DNA of 64,000 bases from Dasypus novemcinctus (lineage: Eukaryota; Chordata; Mammalia; Cingulata; Dasypodidae): NCBI RefSeq assembly GCF_030445035.2, contig NC_080702.1:14826029-14890028 (forward strand). The letters are read 5' to 3'. A program made the position numbers and the translations under genes. Positions 24,951 through 36,621 of this stretch are shown here, piece after piece (position 1 is the stretch's first letter; every line of letters starts with the position of its first letter). Under the pieces are notes generated by a model. It made no database searches. It was not told the origin of the DNA and saw nothing but the letters and a program-made list of their open reading frames with translations.

Positions 24951-25942
24951 TTTTGGTTTTTTTTAAAGCATACAATTCATCCACAGTGCACAATCAGTGG
25001 TATTCGGCACTGTCACATAGTTGTGCTTTGATCACCTCAGTCATCATTCGAGCATTTTCATTATTTCAATAATAATAATAATAATAATAAATGAAATATC
25101 AAAGAAAATCCGTCACCTCTCTATCTCTCTATGCTTCCGCGTCCAGAGATCTCATAGCTATTTTTGCACAAATACTTTTTTTCCTCTATAAATTGATTTA
25201 TATTTACATTTCATATAAATGGAATCCTATATTATGTTACACAATACATGTAGGCCATAGTAATGCAAGGTTCCTGTATTTGTCCTTTGGGTGTGGCTTG
25301 CTTCACTCACCATACTGTCCTCTAGGATCATCCATGTTGTCACATGGTTTATGACTTCATTTCTTCGTACCGCTGCCTAATATTCCAGCATGTGAATACA
25401 TCATAGTTTGTTTACCATTCATTGGCTGATGGACATGTAGGTTGTTTCCATCTTTTGGCAATTGTGAATAACGCTACTATGAATGTAGGTGTGCAGATGT
25501 CCGTTTATGTCACTGCTCTCTTATTTCTGGGTGTATACCCAGTAGTGGTGTTGCAGGGTCATGTAACAAATCTATATTCAACTTCTTTAGGAACTGCCAA
25601 ATAGTCCTTCACCATGGTTGTACCATTCTGCATTCCTACCAACAGTGAATAAGTGTTCCTATTTTTCCACATTCTCTCCAACACTTGTAGTTCTCTGACT
25701 TTTTAATAGTGGCCATTCTGATAGCTGTGAAATGATATCTAGTTTTGATTTGCATTTCCCTAATCATTAATGACATTGCATATTTTTTCATGTGTTTTTT
25801 GCCATTTGTATTTCTTCTTTGGACAAATATCTATTCATGTCTTTTGCCATTTTATAATTGGATCATTTGTTTTTTTATTGTTGAGTTGCAACATCTCTCT
25901 ATATATCCTGTATATTAAACCCTTATTGGACATGTAATTTCT

Positions 25943-26277
25943 TTTTTTTTTTAAAGATTTATTTATTTATTTTTAATCCACCCCCCCCCCCCCGTTGTCT
26001 GTTCTCTGTGTCTATTTGCTGCGTCTTGTTTCTTTGTCCGCTTCTCGTGTCCTCAGCGGCACGGGGAGTGTGGGCGCCGCCATTCCTGGGCAGGCTGCAC
26101 TTTCTTTCACGCTGGGCGGCTCTTCCTACGGGGGGGGGGGCACTCCTTGCGCGTGGGGCTCCCCTACGCGGGGGACAACCCTGCATGGCAGGGCACTCCT
26201 TGCGTGCATCAGCACTGCGCATGGGCCAGCTCCACACAGGTCAAGGAGGCCCGGGGTTTGAACCGCGGACCTCCCAA
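25943..26277 (-). mobile_element. DAS SINE, 5'-truncated
   Basis: The antisense copy ends at 'gaaccgcggacctccca', lacking the first part of the tRNA-like head. A 15-bp TSD, GGACATGTAATTTCT, lies at 25928-25942 and 26278-26292. Confidence 0.9.
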
Positions 26278-27710
26278 GGACATGTAATTTCTAAGTATTT
26301 TTTCCCATTGAATTAGCTGTCTTTTCACCCTTTTGACAAAGTCCTGGGAAGTGCAAAAATGTTTAATTTTGAAGAGGACCCATTTATCTAATTTTTCTTT
26401 GTTGTTTGTGCTTTGGATGTGAAGGTCTAAGAAACTTCACATACCACAAAGACTTTAAGATGCTTCCCTACATTTTCTTCTAGTACTTTCATGGTCTTTG
26501 CTTTTATATTTAGGTCCTTGAACCAATTTGAGTTGATTCTTGTATAGAGAGTAAGATAGGGGTCCTCTTTAATTCTTTTAATTATAGACAACCTGTTCTC
26601 CCAACAGCATTTGTTGAAGAGTGTTTTTCTCCTATTAACACAGACTTCGTAGGCTCGTCAAAAACTAGTTGACCATAGATGTGTGAGGGTTTATTCCTGT
26701 ACTCTCAGTTCTTTTCCACTGATTGATGTCTCTCTCTGTATGGCAGTATCATGCCGATTTGTCCACTGTAGCTTTGTAATATGTTTCAAGACCAGGCAGT
26801 GAAATTCCTCCTATGTCTCTCTTCATTTTAGATTGCTTATGGGTGTTCACGTGCACTTTCCCTTCCAAATGATTTTGTAATTGTCTTTTTTGATTCTTTA
26901 AAGTAGGCTGTTGGAATTTGGATTGATATTGCAGTGAATCTATCAATCAGTTTGGGTAGGATCCACATCTTTATGATGTTTAGTTTTCTAGTCCATGAAC
27001 ATGGAATGTCTTTCCAATGATTTACGTCATTTTAACTTTATTTTGGCATTGTTTGGTAATATTCTCCATATAGGTCCTGTACTTCTTTTGTTAAATTGAT
27101 TGCTATGTATTTGAGTCTTTTTCTTGCTATTGTAAATGGAATTTTCTCCTGGTTTCCTCCTCAGATTGTGCAATACTAGTGTAGAAAAATATTACTGACG
27201 TTTTCATGTCGATCTTGTTGCCTGCCACTCCAGTAGCTTCATTGTAGACATTTCAGAATTTTCTAAATATAAGATCATGTTATCCACAAGTAGAGTTTTA
27301 TTACTTCTTTTCTTATTTGGATGCCTTTATTTATTTTTTGTTTTCTACTTGCTTTACCTAGAGCTTTTGTTACAATGTTGAATAACAACGGTGCTGGTGG
27401 GCATCCTTGTCTTACTCCGGTCTTAGAGGGAAAGCTTTCAACCATTCCCCACTGGGTAAGATGTTAGCTGTGGGTTTTTCATCTATCCTTTTAATCATAT
27501 TCAGGAATTTTCCTTCTGTTCATCTCTTTTGAAATGTTTTTGTAAGAAAGGATGCTGGATTTTGACAAATGCTTTTTTTGCCTTGATTGAGGTGATCATG
27601 TTTTTTTCCCCCTCAGTTTGTTAACATGGTGTATTACATTGATTGATTTTCTTATGTTGAACCAGCCTTCTCTAACAGGAATAAATCCCACTTAGTTGTG
27701 AGATATGTCT

Positions 27711-28140
27711 TTTTTATTTTTTAAGATTTATTTATTTATTCATTTCTCTCTCCTTCCCCCCACCCCCCCACCCTCCACCCCGGTTGTCTGTTCTCTGTCT
27801 ATTTGCTGCGTCTTCTTCTTTGTCTGCTTCTGTTGTTGTCAGTGGCATGGGAATCTGTGTTTCTTTTGGTTGCGTCATCTTGTTGTGTCAGCTCTCCGTG
27901 TGTGTGGCATCATTCCTGGGCAGACTGTGCTTTCTTTTGCGCTGGGCAGCTCTCCTTACAGGGAGCACTCCTTGCGTGTGGGGCTCCCCTATGTGGGGGA
28001 CACCCCTGCATGGCAGGGCACTCGTTGCGCACACCAGCACTGTGTATGGGCCAGCTCCACATGGGTCAAGGAGGCCCGGGGTTTGAACCGCGGACCTCCC
28101 ATATGGTAGACAGACGCCCTAACCGCTGGGCCAAGTCCTT
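27711..28140 (-). mobile_element. DAS SINE in L1
   Basis: An antisense full-length copy running from 'aagatttatttattt' to 'gctgggccaagtcc'. TSD ends are unclear, perhaps a GTCTTTT direct repeat. Confidence 0.88.
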
Positions 28141-28946
28141 TGCCAGTATAAGTCTTTTGATATGCTGCTGGATTTAATTTATAATTATTTTGCTGAGAAT
28201 TTTTGCATCAGTATTCATTAGAGAGATTTGTCTGTAATTTTATTTTCCCTACAGTGTTCATATTTGGCTTCGGTATTACGGTGGTGTTGGCTTCCTAAAA
28301 AGTGTTGGATTATTTTCCCTCTTCTTCAATTTTTGGGAAGAGTTCGGTGTTAATTCTTTTTGAACACTTTGGTAGAATTCACCTGTGAAGCCAAATGATC
28401 CTGGAGTTTTCTTTGTTGGGAGATTTTTGAAGACAGTTTCAGTGTCTTTAAATGTGATTGGTTTGTTAAGTTCTTGTCTTTCTTCTTGTAGTGTCATTGT
28501 AGTCTTCTTGTAGTCAATGAAGGTTGTGCATTTCCAGGAATTTGCCCATTTCATCTAAGTTGTTTAGTTTGTTGGCATACAGTTTCTCAGAATATCATCT
28601 TATGATCCTTTTTAGTTCTGTGGGGTCAGTCATAACTTCCCCCTGTCATTGGAAATTGTATTTATTAGGTTCTTTTTTTTTCTTGGTTAATCTTGCTAGG
28701 GGTTTGTGAATTTTACTGATCTTCTCAAAGAACCAGGTTTTGGTTTTGATTTTCTATATTTTATTTTTCTCAATTTCATTTATTTCAAATCTAATCTTTA
28801 TTATTTCTTCTGTTTGCTTTGAGGATTGGTTTGCTGTTCTTTCCTAGTTTCTCTTATTATTCATTTTATTCATTTAATTCTTTGAGTTTAGCTCTTTCTA
28901 TTTTAATATAGGCTTCTAGGAGTATAAATTTCCCTCTCAAGATTGC

Positions 28947-29466
28947 TGTTTTAGTCAGCCAAAGGGGTGCTGATGCAATATACCTGAAACTGGTTGGTTT
29001 TCTAAAGAGTATTTATTTGTGTTAGGAGCTTACAGATACCAGGCCATAAAGCATAAGAACTTCCCTCAGCAAAGTCTATTTTACGTGTTGGAGCAAGATG
29101 GCTGCTGATGTTTGCAAGGGTTTAGGTTTCCTGGGGTCCTCTGTTTTCTCCACAAGGTCAGCTGTAGACTCTGAGGCTCTCTAGTCTTTGCCTCTCTCCA
29201 CAAGGTCAGCTCTAGACTATCAGATGAATGGCTCTGTCTCTGTACCTGGGGCTCCAGCTTCAGCATCAATCTCCACCATCAAAACTCGAATAATAAAAAC
29301 CCCCAACTCTGTCCTTTTCCATGCCTTTCATCTGTGAGTTCCCATCCCCTGGGTGGGGGTCATGCCTAATGACATGGCCAAATCAAAGCCCTAGTCATAA
29401 CTTAATCATGTCCAGGTACAGACCAGATTACAAATATAATCCAATATCTATTTTGGAATCCGTAAC
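28947..29466 (-). mobile_element. MaLR-like LTR, main part, split by ERV
   Basis: On the minus strand the element ends in TGACTAAAACA, close to the GACTAATACA end of MaLR LTRs. Its other terminus (TGTAGCAGTTTGATATG) lies at 35696. The flanks GATTGC (28941-28946) and GGTTCC (35697-35702) look like a diverged 5-6 bp TSD in L1. The ERV entered near its start. Confidence 0.7.
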
Positions 29467-30003
29467 TGTTGGAGAAAACAGCACTTACTGGGACATGGAG
29501 CCTGATATGCCCATAGGCAGAGAAAGAATTTACTGGGAAGCTCTCCCAATAGAGGGGGTCTGAAGAACAGACTTCAGCCCCCCACCAGCATGGTGGAGTT
29601 CTGAAGAGAGACTTCAACCCACTCCTGGAAGGGGGGGACTTGAATTTTACAGACCTTTCCTAGGTGGGGACATGGTAGTTGGTGGGAGGGGGTTGAGGGT
29701 TGGAGTGAAGTGCAGGGATCAATAGGAAGCCTTAGAGGTGAAACTTTTCCCTGATAGTGACTAGGAGATAGTGGATTAGGGAGTTATGGTTTCTTGGCAT
29801 GCTGCAGGAGCAGATGTTTCTTTGATCTGTAGGGATTTTATCTCCCTCTAATATGCAAGTAGGGAAGGTTTCATTTCCCTTTACTCCTGTCTCTGCTTTC
29901 TTCATTTAACCTGTGGGGAAATGCCATGCCCTTAGACACATAAGCTTATGGGGGATGGGGTTAGCCTTTCCCCAGTGCATATCAGGGGAAACTGAGCTAT
30001 AGC
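29467..30003 (-). repeat. 3' LTR of ERV
   Basis: Closely matches the LTR at 35162-35674 but has about 50 extra bases near 29593-29630 that partly repeat a neighbouring block. The inner end lacks the expected CA/TG terminus, which suggests a small deletion. Confidence 0.8.
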
Positions 30004-30039
30004 TTGCTAATTATTGGAAGCCTCTAATGTTTCTAACTC

Positions 30040-30090
30040 TTTATATATATATATATATATATATTCTTTATATAAATATATATATAGGGA
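30040..30090. repeat. (TA)n microsatellite
   Basis: Alternating TA with short interruptions, next to the 3' LTR inside the ERV. Confidence 0.9.
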
Positions 30091-30224
30091 TACCTCAGTT
30101 TTGGGGTATGTGGTACTGGGCAGGATGGGAGGGTGAGGGGATTTGGGGCGTCGGCTTGATCTGGCTACTTCCTGCTGTCAAGGGGTGGAGAAAAGACGTT
30201 TCCTTCCATCCTGTATAGTGGGCT

Positions 30225-30420
30225 GTCGTTTCAGGTCCCGTAGGGGTTGATATTGTTCATGCAGCAGAAAGATACCATTTACGTATTCCTGGGTTGTTGG
30301 CTGTATGATTCGGGGTATGAATTGGAGAAGAAGATGATCATGGGTGACATCTTGGATGGCTGTCTGGATAAACTGAGTTATTGCATGGAAGATGTATGGA
30401 CCTGCTGATAGGAGGAGTAT
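30225..30420 (-). pseudogene. Env transmembrane tail-like remnant of ERV
   Basis: A minus-strand frame of about 58 codons near the 3' LTR has the place and general composition of the Env transmembrane tail of class I retroviruses. No surface unit or fusion peptide is readable and the upstream part is broken. The assignment is mostly positional. Confidence 0.35.
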
Positions 30421-30999
30421 GAGAGTTAAAATTGTGGAAAGGTTAGGAATTAATTAGGAAATTTGGGTGGTCTGTGAGATTATTGCCTCCAGGAGTCTGA
30501 GGAAAAGGGATAATAAGATTATACATTGCGCGTTAACATTACTGGCATTAATGGTTGACAGTGAAATTACATGGTTTGATGGGCTTATACATATAGAGTT
30601 TTATTTGGAATAAAAGACTTCAGATTATTAACTGTGGTTTCATAACAGTATTTTTGAGTGATTTTTTATGGATTTAAGAGTCCCAACTAGTAGAGCGGCA
30701 TAAACCAGTATGGTGATCAAAATGACCACATTTCCCCCAGTTTATATAGTTTGAAGCATAGGCAACAGCAATTATTACTTCCCCTTTTGGGCTTGGAGCA
30801 GCTGGCACTTTAACTTGTAGTTTAGACTTAGTTTATTGCTGTAAGGATCTGGTTACAAGAGTCCTGTTGCAGTGTTTGCAGCACTGAAAGCATATCTTGC
30901 GCCTTCTGAGAGAGGGAGGGGACGGATGTTATCCACTTGCCGTCGTGCTGCTGGAGTCTGTGCTCGGCCAGTATGTTTCATCCAGTGAGGTGATTGTTA

Positions 31000-31550
31000 C
31001 AGTCATTGGAGTGAGCACGATGGACACTCATGGGTGATGTTCATGAGCTGCTGGCAACTGACAGGCAATGGGAACTGCTGCCCTAGGCACTGCCAGGTCT
31101 GGTATCCACGATATTTGTTTTTTTGGTGGATTCACTCTGCTGCTTTTGGGCTTCAGTGGTATGGCTCTGGACTTTCACGAGGGCATCTGCCTTAACAGTC
31201 TCGAGAGATGTTAGAGGAGGGACAGGGACATGGTAGACAGTTGCCTGTTACTGCTGGCAGGTGTTCCAGATGTGTTTTCACAGATTTTTCTTTTCCACAG
31301 AGGGCAGTTTACAACAGTTCATTGTTCTTGTTTTGTGCTTTGTTTTCTTCTCGTAATTGTGACTAAAACTCAAGTGGTATTTGTTTAGAAAGTTGCCTTT
31401 GCCACAAACTCTACCCAAAGCTAATATTGGTACTGGCTCCATCCAGTTCACAGGGTAGGTTAAGATCCACCCCCTTGCTGCTTGAGCCTCTGTTATTGTT
31501 TTAAAAGCAGCCTGCTGAGGAAGGGGCGGGCTTTCATTTCCATGCACAAC
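31000..31550 (-). pseudogene. RNase H / integrase remnant of ERV pol
   Basis: Translated on the minus strand, this has short pol-like pieces, including a Cys-x-x-Cys pair where the integrase zinc-binding domain would be. Frameshifts and stops separate them. Confidence 0.4.
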
Positions 31551-32768
31551 TTTTTCTGATTAACACATATAATGATTTTAATATCTGAGCTGAATGAAGG
31601 ATGAATTGTTTTCAGTACCTTAATACGAGAAAACATTGTACTTCATCAGTTACAACAGAGGGTACAGTTTTTTTGTTTTATTTAACTAAATACCATTTAA
31701 GAATGTGGTAGACAGTCAGGACTTTGTAGTTTAATTATTTGCCTATTAGAGGCTCTGAAGATCCTTAACAATAAAATACATTCTACACACCCTACTTATA
31801 TGTTAGTAAATGATTTTGTTAACTGTTTTAAAGTAAATTTTTTAGAACATCTAATTATCATGATTACATTAATTAACAGATATTTTAGCAGTGCAGAAAA
31901 AAGCTTTTATTATTTTATGAAAACTTAAGATTTTTAATGGAATTAAAATTATTTTTCCCTATTACCACTGTAATATGCAGATTGAGGTGGCTTTTCATCA
32001 ATTTAGTTTCTGTTTAATAATGATTTTTGCAATTAGCCATTTGAATATTTCAGTTTTAGCAATGCTTTTACAACCTTTGCATAATTATGTATAACTGCAT
32101 AGAGTATAGTTACTTCATTTCAAGACAAACTACCTTTACAGAACACATTATTTTACTTAATGCTACTACAATACCTTCTACAACTTGCCTTGTGCATTCT
32201 ACTTTTGTCTTAGGTACTTCCATTCTGATTTCATGAAAACCAGCCATCTTACCTTAGGACAAAACACACTTTCTTGAATGAACTTATTAAATTTCAGTCA
32301 ACATTCCTACAAACTTTTTACTTCTTTTAATACCTTACATTTTATTCTGTGAAGAAAAATAAATTTCCTTTTAATTTATGTGAGAACCATTTTTCATGAA
32401 GAGATTTGTAGCAGTTTTATCAGTTAAGACTTAGAATTTTCATTACTTAGACCTAGATATGAATATACGTGCTTGTTTAATTTTTGGCCATTTGAATAGA
32501 GTTTTTTTAGGAATTAACATTACCATCCAGAGGTATTAAAATATATACTGGCAGTGAACAAACAGACAAATACAAAAAGAGTTATGGCATGCAGACAGAA
32601 ACATAATGGTCATTAATTTGACTCATAATTTTTACTCCTTTGATATGGCTATTTTTACTGCTTTCAAGATTTTTTTGTAATCAGTGTTGCTTGTAATATG
32701 CAATCTTGTTTTTGTAAACATGTTTCTTAGTAATCAGCAACAGTTAGGAATATTTGAGCACAGTAAAT
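31551..32768. other. AT-rich block inside ERV, origin unknown
   Basis: About 1.2 kb with low GC, no retroviral reading frame and no repeat I recognise, lying where the RT domain is expected. It may be a captured host 3' UTR, an older repeat insertion, or target DNA brought in by recombination. Confidence 0.45.
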
Positions 32769-33141
32769 GCAGTTGTCTGCTCTCTCTATTTGTTGTATGT
32801 TCTTCTGTGACCACCTCTATCCTTATCAGCGGCACGGGGAATCTGTGTTTCTTTTTTTGTTGTTGTTGCGTCATCTTGTTGTGTCAGCTCTCCGTGTGTA
32901 TGGAGCCATTCCTGGGCAGTCTGCACTTTCTTTCGCTCTGGGCGGCTGTCCTTACGGGGTGCAGTCCTTGCGTGTGGGGCTCCCCTACTTGGGGGACACC
33001 CCTGCGTGGCACAGCACTCCTTACACACATCAGCACTGCATGTGGGCCAGCTCCACATGGGTCAAGGAGGCCCGCGATTTGAACTGCGGACCTCCCATGT
33101 GTTAGGTGGACGCCCTATCCATTAGGCCAAGTCCGCTTCCC
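32769..33141 (-). mobile_element. DAS SINE in ERV
   Basis: Antisense copy ending in the 'ggccaagtccgcttcc' head. The tail side lacks its A/T run, and the junction with the AT-rich block at 32769 is abrupt, so the AT-rich block may have come with a rearrangement after the SINE. Confidence 0.85.
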
Positions 33142-33179
33142 TAGATAGTTATTTAGCACATGTATTTTGGATTATTACT

Positions 33180-33300
33180 TTTTTAGGAGGGCACTTAGAT
33201 TTAAAGTTCAGGAGTAATCTAAAGGTTTATTTGTAAGAGGTAATTGTAGGTTTGATACTTTGCAGGGTATCACGAGGGACAGAATATTGGGGTTTGAATG
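33180..33300 (-). pseudogene. Start of ERV reverse transcriptase
   Basis: A short minus-strand segment resembles the N-terminal approach to class I RT, then ends in a stop before any catalytic motif. The catalytic part is absent. Confidence 0.4.
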
Positions 33301-33380
33301 GGATGTGGGTAGGATTTTTTAGTTCAACTGTGACTGGTTTGTGATGAGCAGCAATGGTAGGATCTTTAGTATTTTAGATT

Positions 33381-33668
33381 TTAGGACTGACAGTTTGATG
33401 GAAAAAGGGGGAGCAGAGGAGGGAGTGAGTGGGTGAACAGGTGACTTTTTACTGGATTCAATAAAAGATGGGTTGTGAAACTATTGACTTTCACCATTGA
33501 GACTGAGGAGTGAGTTAAGGGTTTAGGGATTTGGGGAAGGGCAGAGTAAGTGGTTTTCATATTAATAAGAAATGAAATTGGCTTACCTGCTACCACCAGA
33601 GTTACCTGTAGTTCTGCTGTGGAGATGGGTGTGGGGGTCTGCACAGTTTCTAGGGTACCTTTAATCAT
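33381..33668 (-). pseudogene. ERV protease remnant
   Basis: A 95-codon minus-strand frame matches the layout of a retroviral aspartic protease. The catalytic Asp-Thr-Gly triplet is replaced by Asn-Met-Lys, so it cannot be active. Confidence 0.55.
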
Positions 33669-33699
33669 CTGTTGCTGGTTCCAGAAGGCCTGGGAGGTT

Positions 33700-34722
33700 G
33701 AAGCCAGGGGTTGGGTTTGACTAGGTAACTGATGCCCTTTTGCCTTGAGAGGCCTGGGGACAGTCAGACTTTCGGTGGATTTCTTGCTTGCACAGCGGGA
33801 ACGGCCTTGGAAGAGGCTGTGGTTTGGGTGCTGCTTGGCTCAGTGCCCAGGCTTTTTGCCTTTGAAGCATGGCCTTGGTGGGTTTTTTGGTACTTGCCTT
33901 GACTGGAGTGTGTGTCAGGAACTCTGGAGGGTGGAGGATGTACAGCTAGGTTTTTTGGGGGGCATTGCTGTGGCTCTGTCAGGGCTGTTGGCAGCATTTT
34001 GTTGGTTTAGGGTATTTGCAAGGGTTTGGGCTGCAAATCAAATGCGTCCTTTTTTCTGGGGATACACAGGTGGAAAGAATGATGTAGAGGTTGCAAGAGA
34101 AAGATATTAACTGGCTCTGTATCAGGGCTTAAATCCGAGAGTGAGAAAGGATCGTGTATTCTGCCTATTCTTTCAGGTCCCAGAGGGGTGAGAGAGGAGC
34201 TGGCGTCTGGTGTGGAGTTAGGAGCCTGCGTGCTGATGGAGGTGGAGGGCTGCGATGCAGAATAAAGGGGGGTATTCTCTGCAAGCACCTAAGAGGAGGG
34301 GAGAAGGCAGCATCGACAAAGGGAGGGTAGGAAGAAGGGGTGCAGGGTGTGTGTGATCTAAGGGATCAAAGTTGGAGTTTTCAGAAGTTTTAGTGGTTGG
34401 AAGTGATGAGGAAGATTTCTGAGGAGGTTTCTGATATAAAAGAAGAATTTGGTAGAAAGAACAGTATTGGCAGAAGAAGGAAAAGAAGGAAAAGGAATGA
34501 GTGAATGTAAGGGATATCTGACCATCTGCTAGTGCACTGGATCAAGTTCTCTAAGTCTAGGAGAACTTGGAAATTGAAAGTGCCATTTTTTTGGCCATTG
34601 ACTTTCATTGTCCAATTTGTATTGTGGCCACACAGAGGTTGAATAGAAAATGAGTTTTTAGGTCTGATGTCTCCTTCCAGGTACAGAGTTTTAAGGTTAT
34701 AAAGGAGACAGCCCACAGGCAT
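33700..34722 (-). pseudogene. ERV gag remnant
   Basis: In minus-strand order: a matrix-like part (34390-34722), a proline/serine-rich part (34007-34288), then a nucleocapsid-like basic part near 33760-33830 with a stop in its zinc knuckle. Little room remains for capsid, so most of it appears deleted. Confidence 0.5.
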
Positions 34723-35140
34723 GGATTTTGGGGGCGCCGAAATTGAATTCCCCAGTTTAGGTGGCTGGGACGAGACTAAGGGTCTCTAGAACAGAGGAGA
34801 TACTGAGTGAGACAGGCGTCCCTGAATCTGTCAGGTATCTCCAAGGAAATGGGAAACGGCGCTTGGAGCCAGACCTCTCCAGAGCCAAGGGGTTTCTTCC
34901 CACGAGGATGGAGGCATAGTGCCCGCTGTGGCCCTTGGGAAATGGTGAGGATCCTGACCTAGCACTAGGTTTTCCCACTGGGTTGTCCTGGACAGTGGAA
35001 AAGGAGAGAGATCGCAGGATCCTCCGGTGGACAAATCCTTAACTCACCTAGCTGAGATTCGATGTCCGGTGTTGGATGAGCGTTCAGCCATGGCAGAGGG
35101 GAGATTCCTCACTAGTCATTCGGTCTCAACATGACCCCAG

Positions 35141-35159
35141 TCCTGGGCTTTCAGCACCA
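35141..35159 (-). promoter_or_regulatory. ERV primer-binding site, tRNA-Phe-like
   Basis: Two bases inside the 5' LTR, the minus strand reads TGGTGCTGAAAGCCCAGGA. It fits the tRNA-Phe complement (TGGTGCCGAAACCCGGGA) apart from two substitutions and one extra base. It fixes the ERV orientation. Confidence 0.6.
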
Positions 35160-35161
35160 AA

Positions 35162-35674
35162 TGTTGGAGAAAAATGGCGGTTACTGGGATGCGGAGACTG
35201 ATAAGACCATAGGCAGAGAAAGAATTTATCGGGAAGCTCTCCCAACAGAGGGGGTCTGAAGAACAGACTTCAGTCCCCACACCAGCATGGAAGGGGGGAC
35301 ACTGGAATTTATACAGAACTTTTCTAGGCGGGGAAATGATAGTTGATGGGAGGGGGTTGAGGGTTCGAGTGAGGTGCAGGGACTAATGGGAAGCCCTAGA
35401 GGTGAAACTTTTCCCTGATAGTGACTAGGAGATAGTGGGTTAGGGAGTTATGGTTTCTTGGCATGCTGCAGGAGCAGATGTTTCTTTGATCTGTAGGGAT
35501 TTTATCTCCCTCTGATATGCAGGTAGGGAAGGTTTCCATTTCCCTTTACTCCCGCCTGTATGTGGTGTCTTTGTTTATCCTGTGGGGTAGTGCTGTGCCC
35601 TTAGACACGTAGGCTTATGGGGGATGGGGTTGGCCTTTCCCCAGTGCATATCAGGGGAAACTGAGCCTGTAACA
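35162..35674 (-). repeat. 5' LTR of ERV
   Basis: 513 bp, TG...CA on both strands. A TATA-like box (minus-strand TATAAATT) lies at 35306-35313, suitably placed for a U3/R promoter. Confidence 0.85.
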
Positions 35675-35696
35675 ATAACCATATCAAACTGCTACA
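35675..35696 (-). mobile_element. Terminal remainder of the split MaLR-like LTR
   Basis: Text 'ataaccatatcaaactgctaca' completes the LTR begun at 28947, showing that the ERV sits inside it. Confidence 0.7.
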
Positions 35697-36229
35697 GGTT
35701 CCTTTGCTGTATCCCATAAGTTTTGATAAGTTGTGATCTCCTTTTCATTTGTTTGAATACATTTACTGCTTTAACTTGTAATTTCTTCTTTGAACCACTG
35801 ATTATTTAGGAGTGTGTTGTTTAGCCTCCACACATTTGCCAATTTAACTTTTTCCTGTCTGTTATTGGTTTTCAGTTTCATTCCCTTATGATTGGAGAAG
35901 ATGCTTTGCATAATTTCAATCTTTTTATATTTATTGAGAGCTGTATTGTTCCCTGACATGTGGTCTATTCTAGAGGAGGATCTATGGGCATGTGAAAAGA
36001 ACATATAACCCACTGAGTTTGGATGTTGTGTTCTGTATGTCTGTTAGGTTTAACTTATCCTATTGTTTAAGTTCTCTATTTCCTTGTTGATCTTCTGTCT
36101 AGTTCTACCTTATGATGTGAGAGGTATGTTGAAGTCTCCAATGATTATTATAGGGATACCTATTTCTCCCTTCAGTTTTCCCAGAGTGTGTTTCATGTAT
36201 TTTGTGGGACCTTGGTTAGGTGCACAGAT

Positions 36230-36621
36230 TTTTCTTTTTTCTTCTCGCCTTCCCCTCCCCAGTTTTTTTGTTCTCTGTGTCCATTCGCTTCATGTTCTTT
36301 GTCCACTTCTGTTGTTGTCAGTGGCATGGGAATCTGTGTTTCTTTTTGTTGCATCAACTTGTGTCAGCTCTCCGTGTGTGCGGCACCATTCCTGGGCAGG
36401 CTATACTTTCTTTCGTGCTGGGTGGCTCTCCTTTCGGGGTGCACTCCTTGCGCATGGGGCTCCCCTACATGGGGGACACCCCTGCGTGGCAGGGCACTCC
36501 TTGCGCGCATCAGCACTGCATTTGGGCCAGCTCCACAGGGGTCAAGGAGGCCTGGGGTTTGAACCGCGGACCTCCCATGTGGTAGACGGACGCCCTAACC
36601 ACTGGGCCAAGTCCGCTTCCC
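36230..36621 (-). mobile_element. DAS SINE in L1
   Basis: Antisense full-length copy. TSD AGGTGCACAGAT (36218-36229) and AGGTGCATAGAT (36622-36633), one mismatch. Confidence 0.92.

Larger units (their letters stand above)
18391..25530. repeat. Segmental duplication, copy A
   Basis: Collinear with 57608-64000: L1 fragment, CpG island, C-rich tract, conserved splice-like block, older L1 pieces and the 'ccaccttttgttatcg' unit. Copy A holds extra DNA at about 21513-22565 and a separate L1 insertion at about 22950-24450. It lacks the SINE present in copy B at 63.0-63.3 kb. Confidence 0.85.
24951..28946 (-). mobile_element. L1 (second large copy), 3' half
   Basis: Minus-strand L1 from 3' UTR through ORF2, interrupted by DAS SINEs at 25943 and 27711. 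RT-region remnants include 28276-28554 (TKKTPGSFGFTGEFY). Many stops are present. It continues after the LTR and ERV insertion at 35697. Confidence 0.8.
29467..35674 (-). mobile_element. Endogenous retrovirus, class I-like, defective
   Basis: Two direct LTRs (29467-about 30003 and 35162-35674) bound a 5.2 kb interior read on the minus strand. LTRs start TG and end CA; the flanks GTAAC and ATAAC suggest a 4-5 bp TSD. In minus-strand order: 5' LTR, primer-binding site, gag remnant, protease remnant, start of RT, then a SINE and an AT-rich block where most of RT should be, then RNase H/integrase traces and an Env tail-like trace. All parts are broken by stops or deletions, so it is defective. 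The class I call rests on the primer site and gene order. Confidence 0.75.

Noticed and set aside
29467-35674. ERV as a possibly active provirus
   Set aside because: Protease triplet lost, RT catalytic part absent, a SINE inside pol, and stops throughout gag and env remnants.
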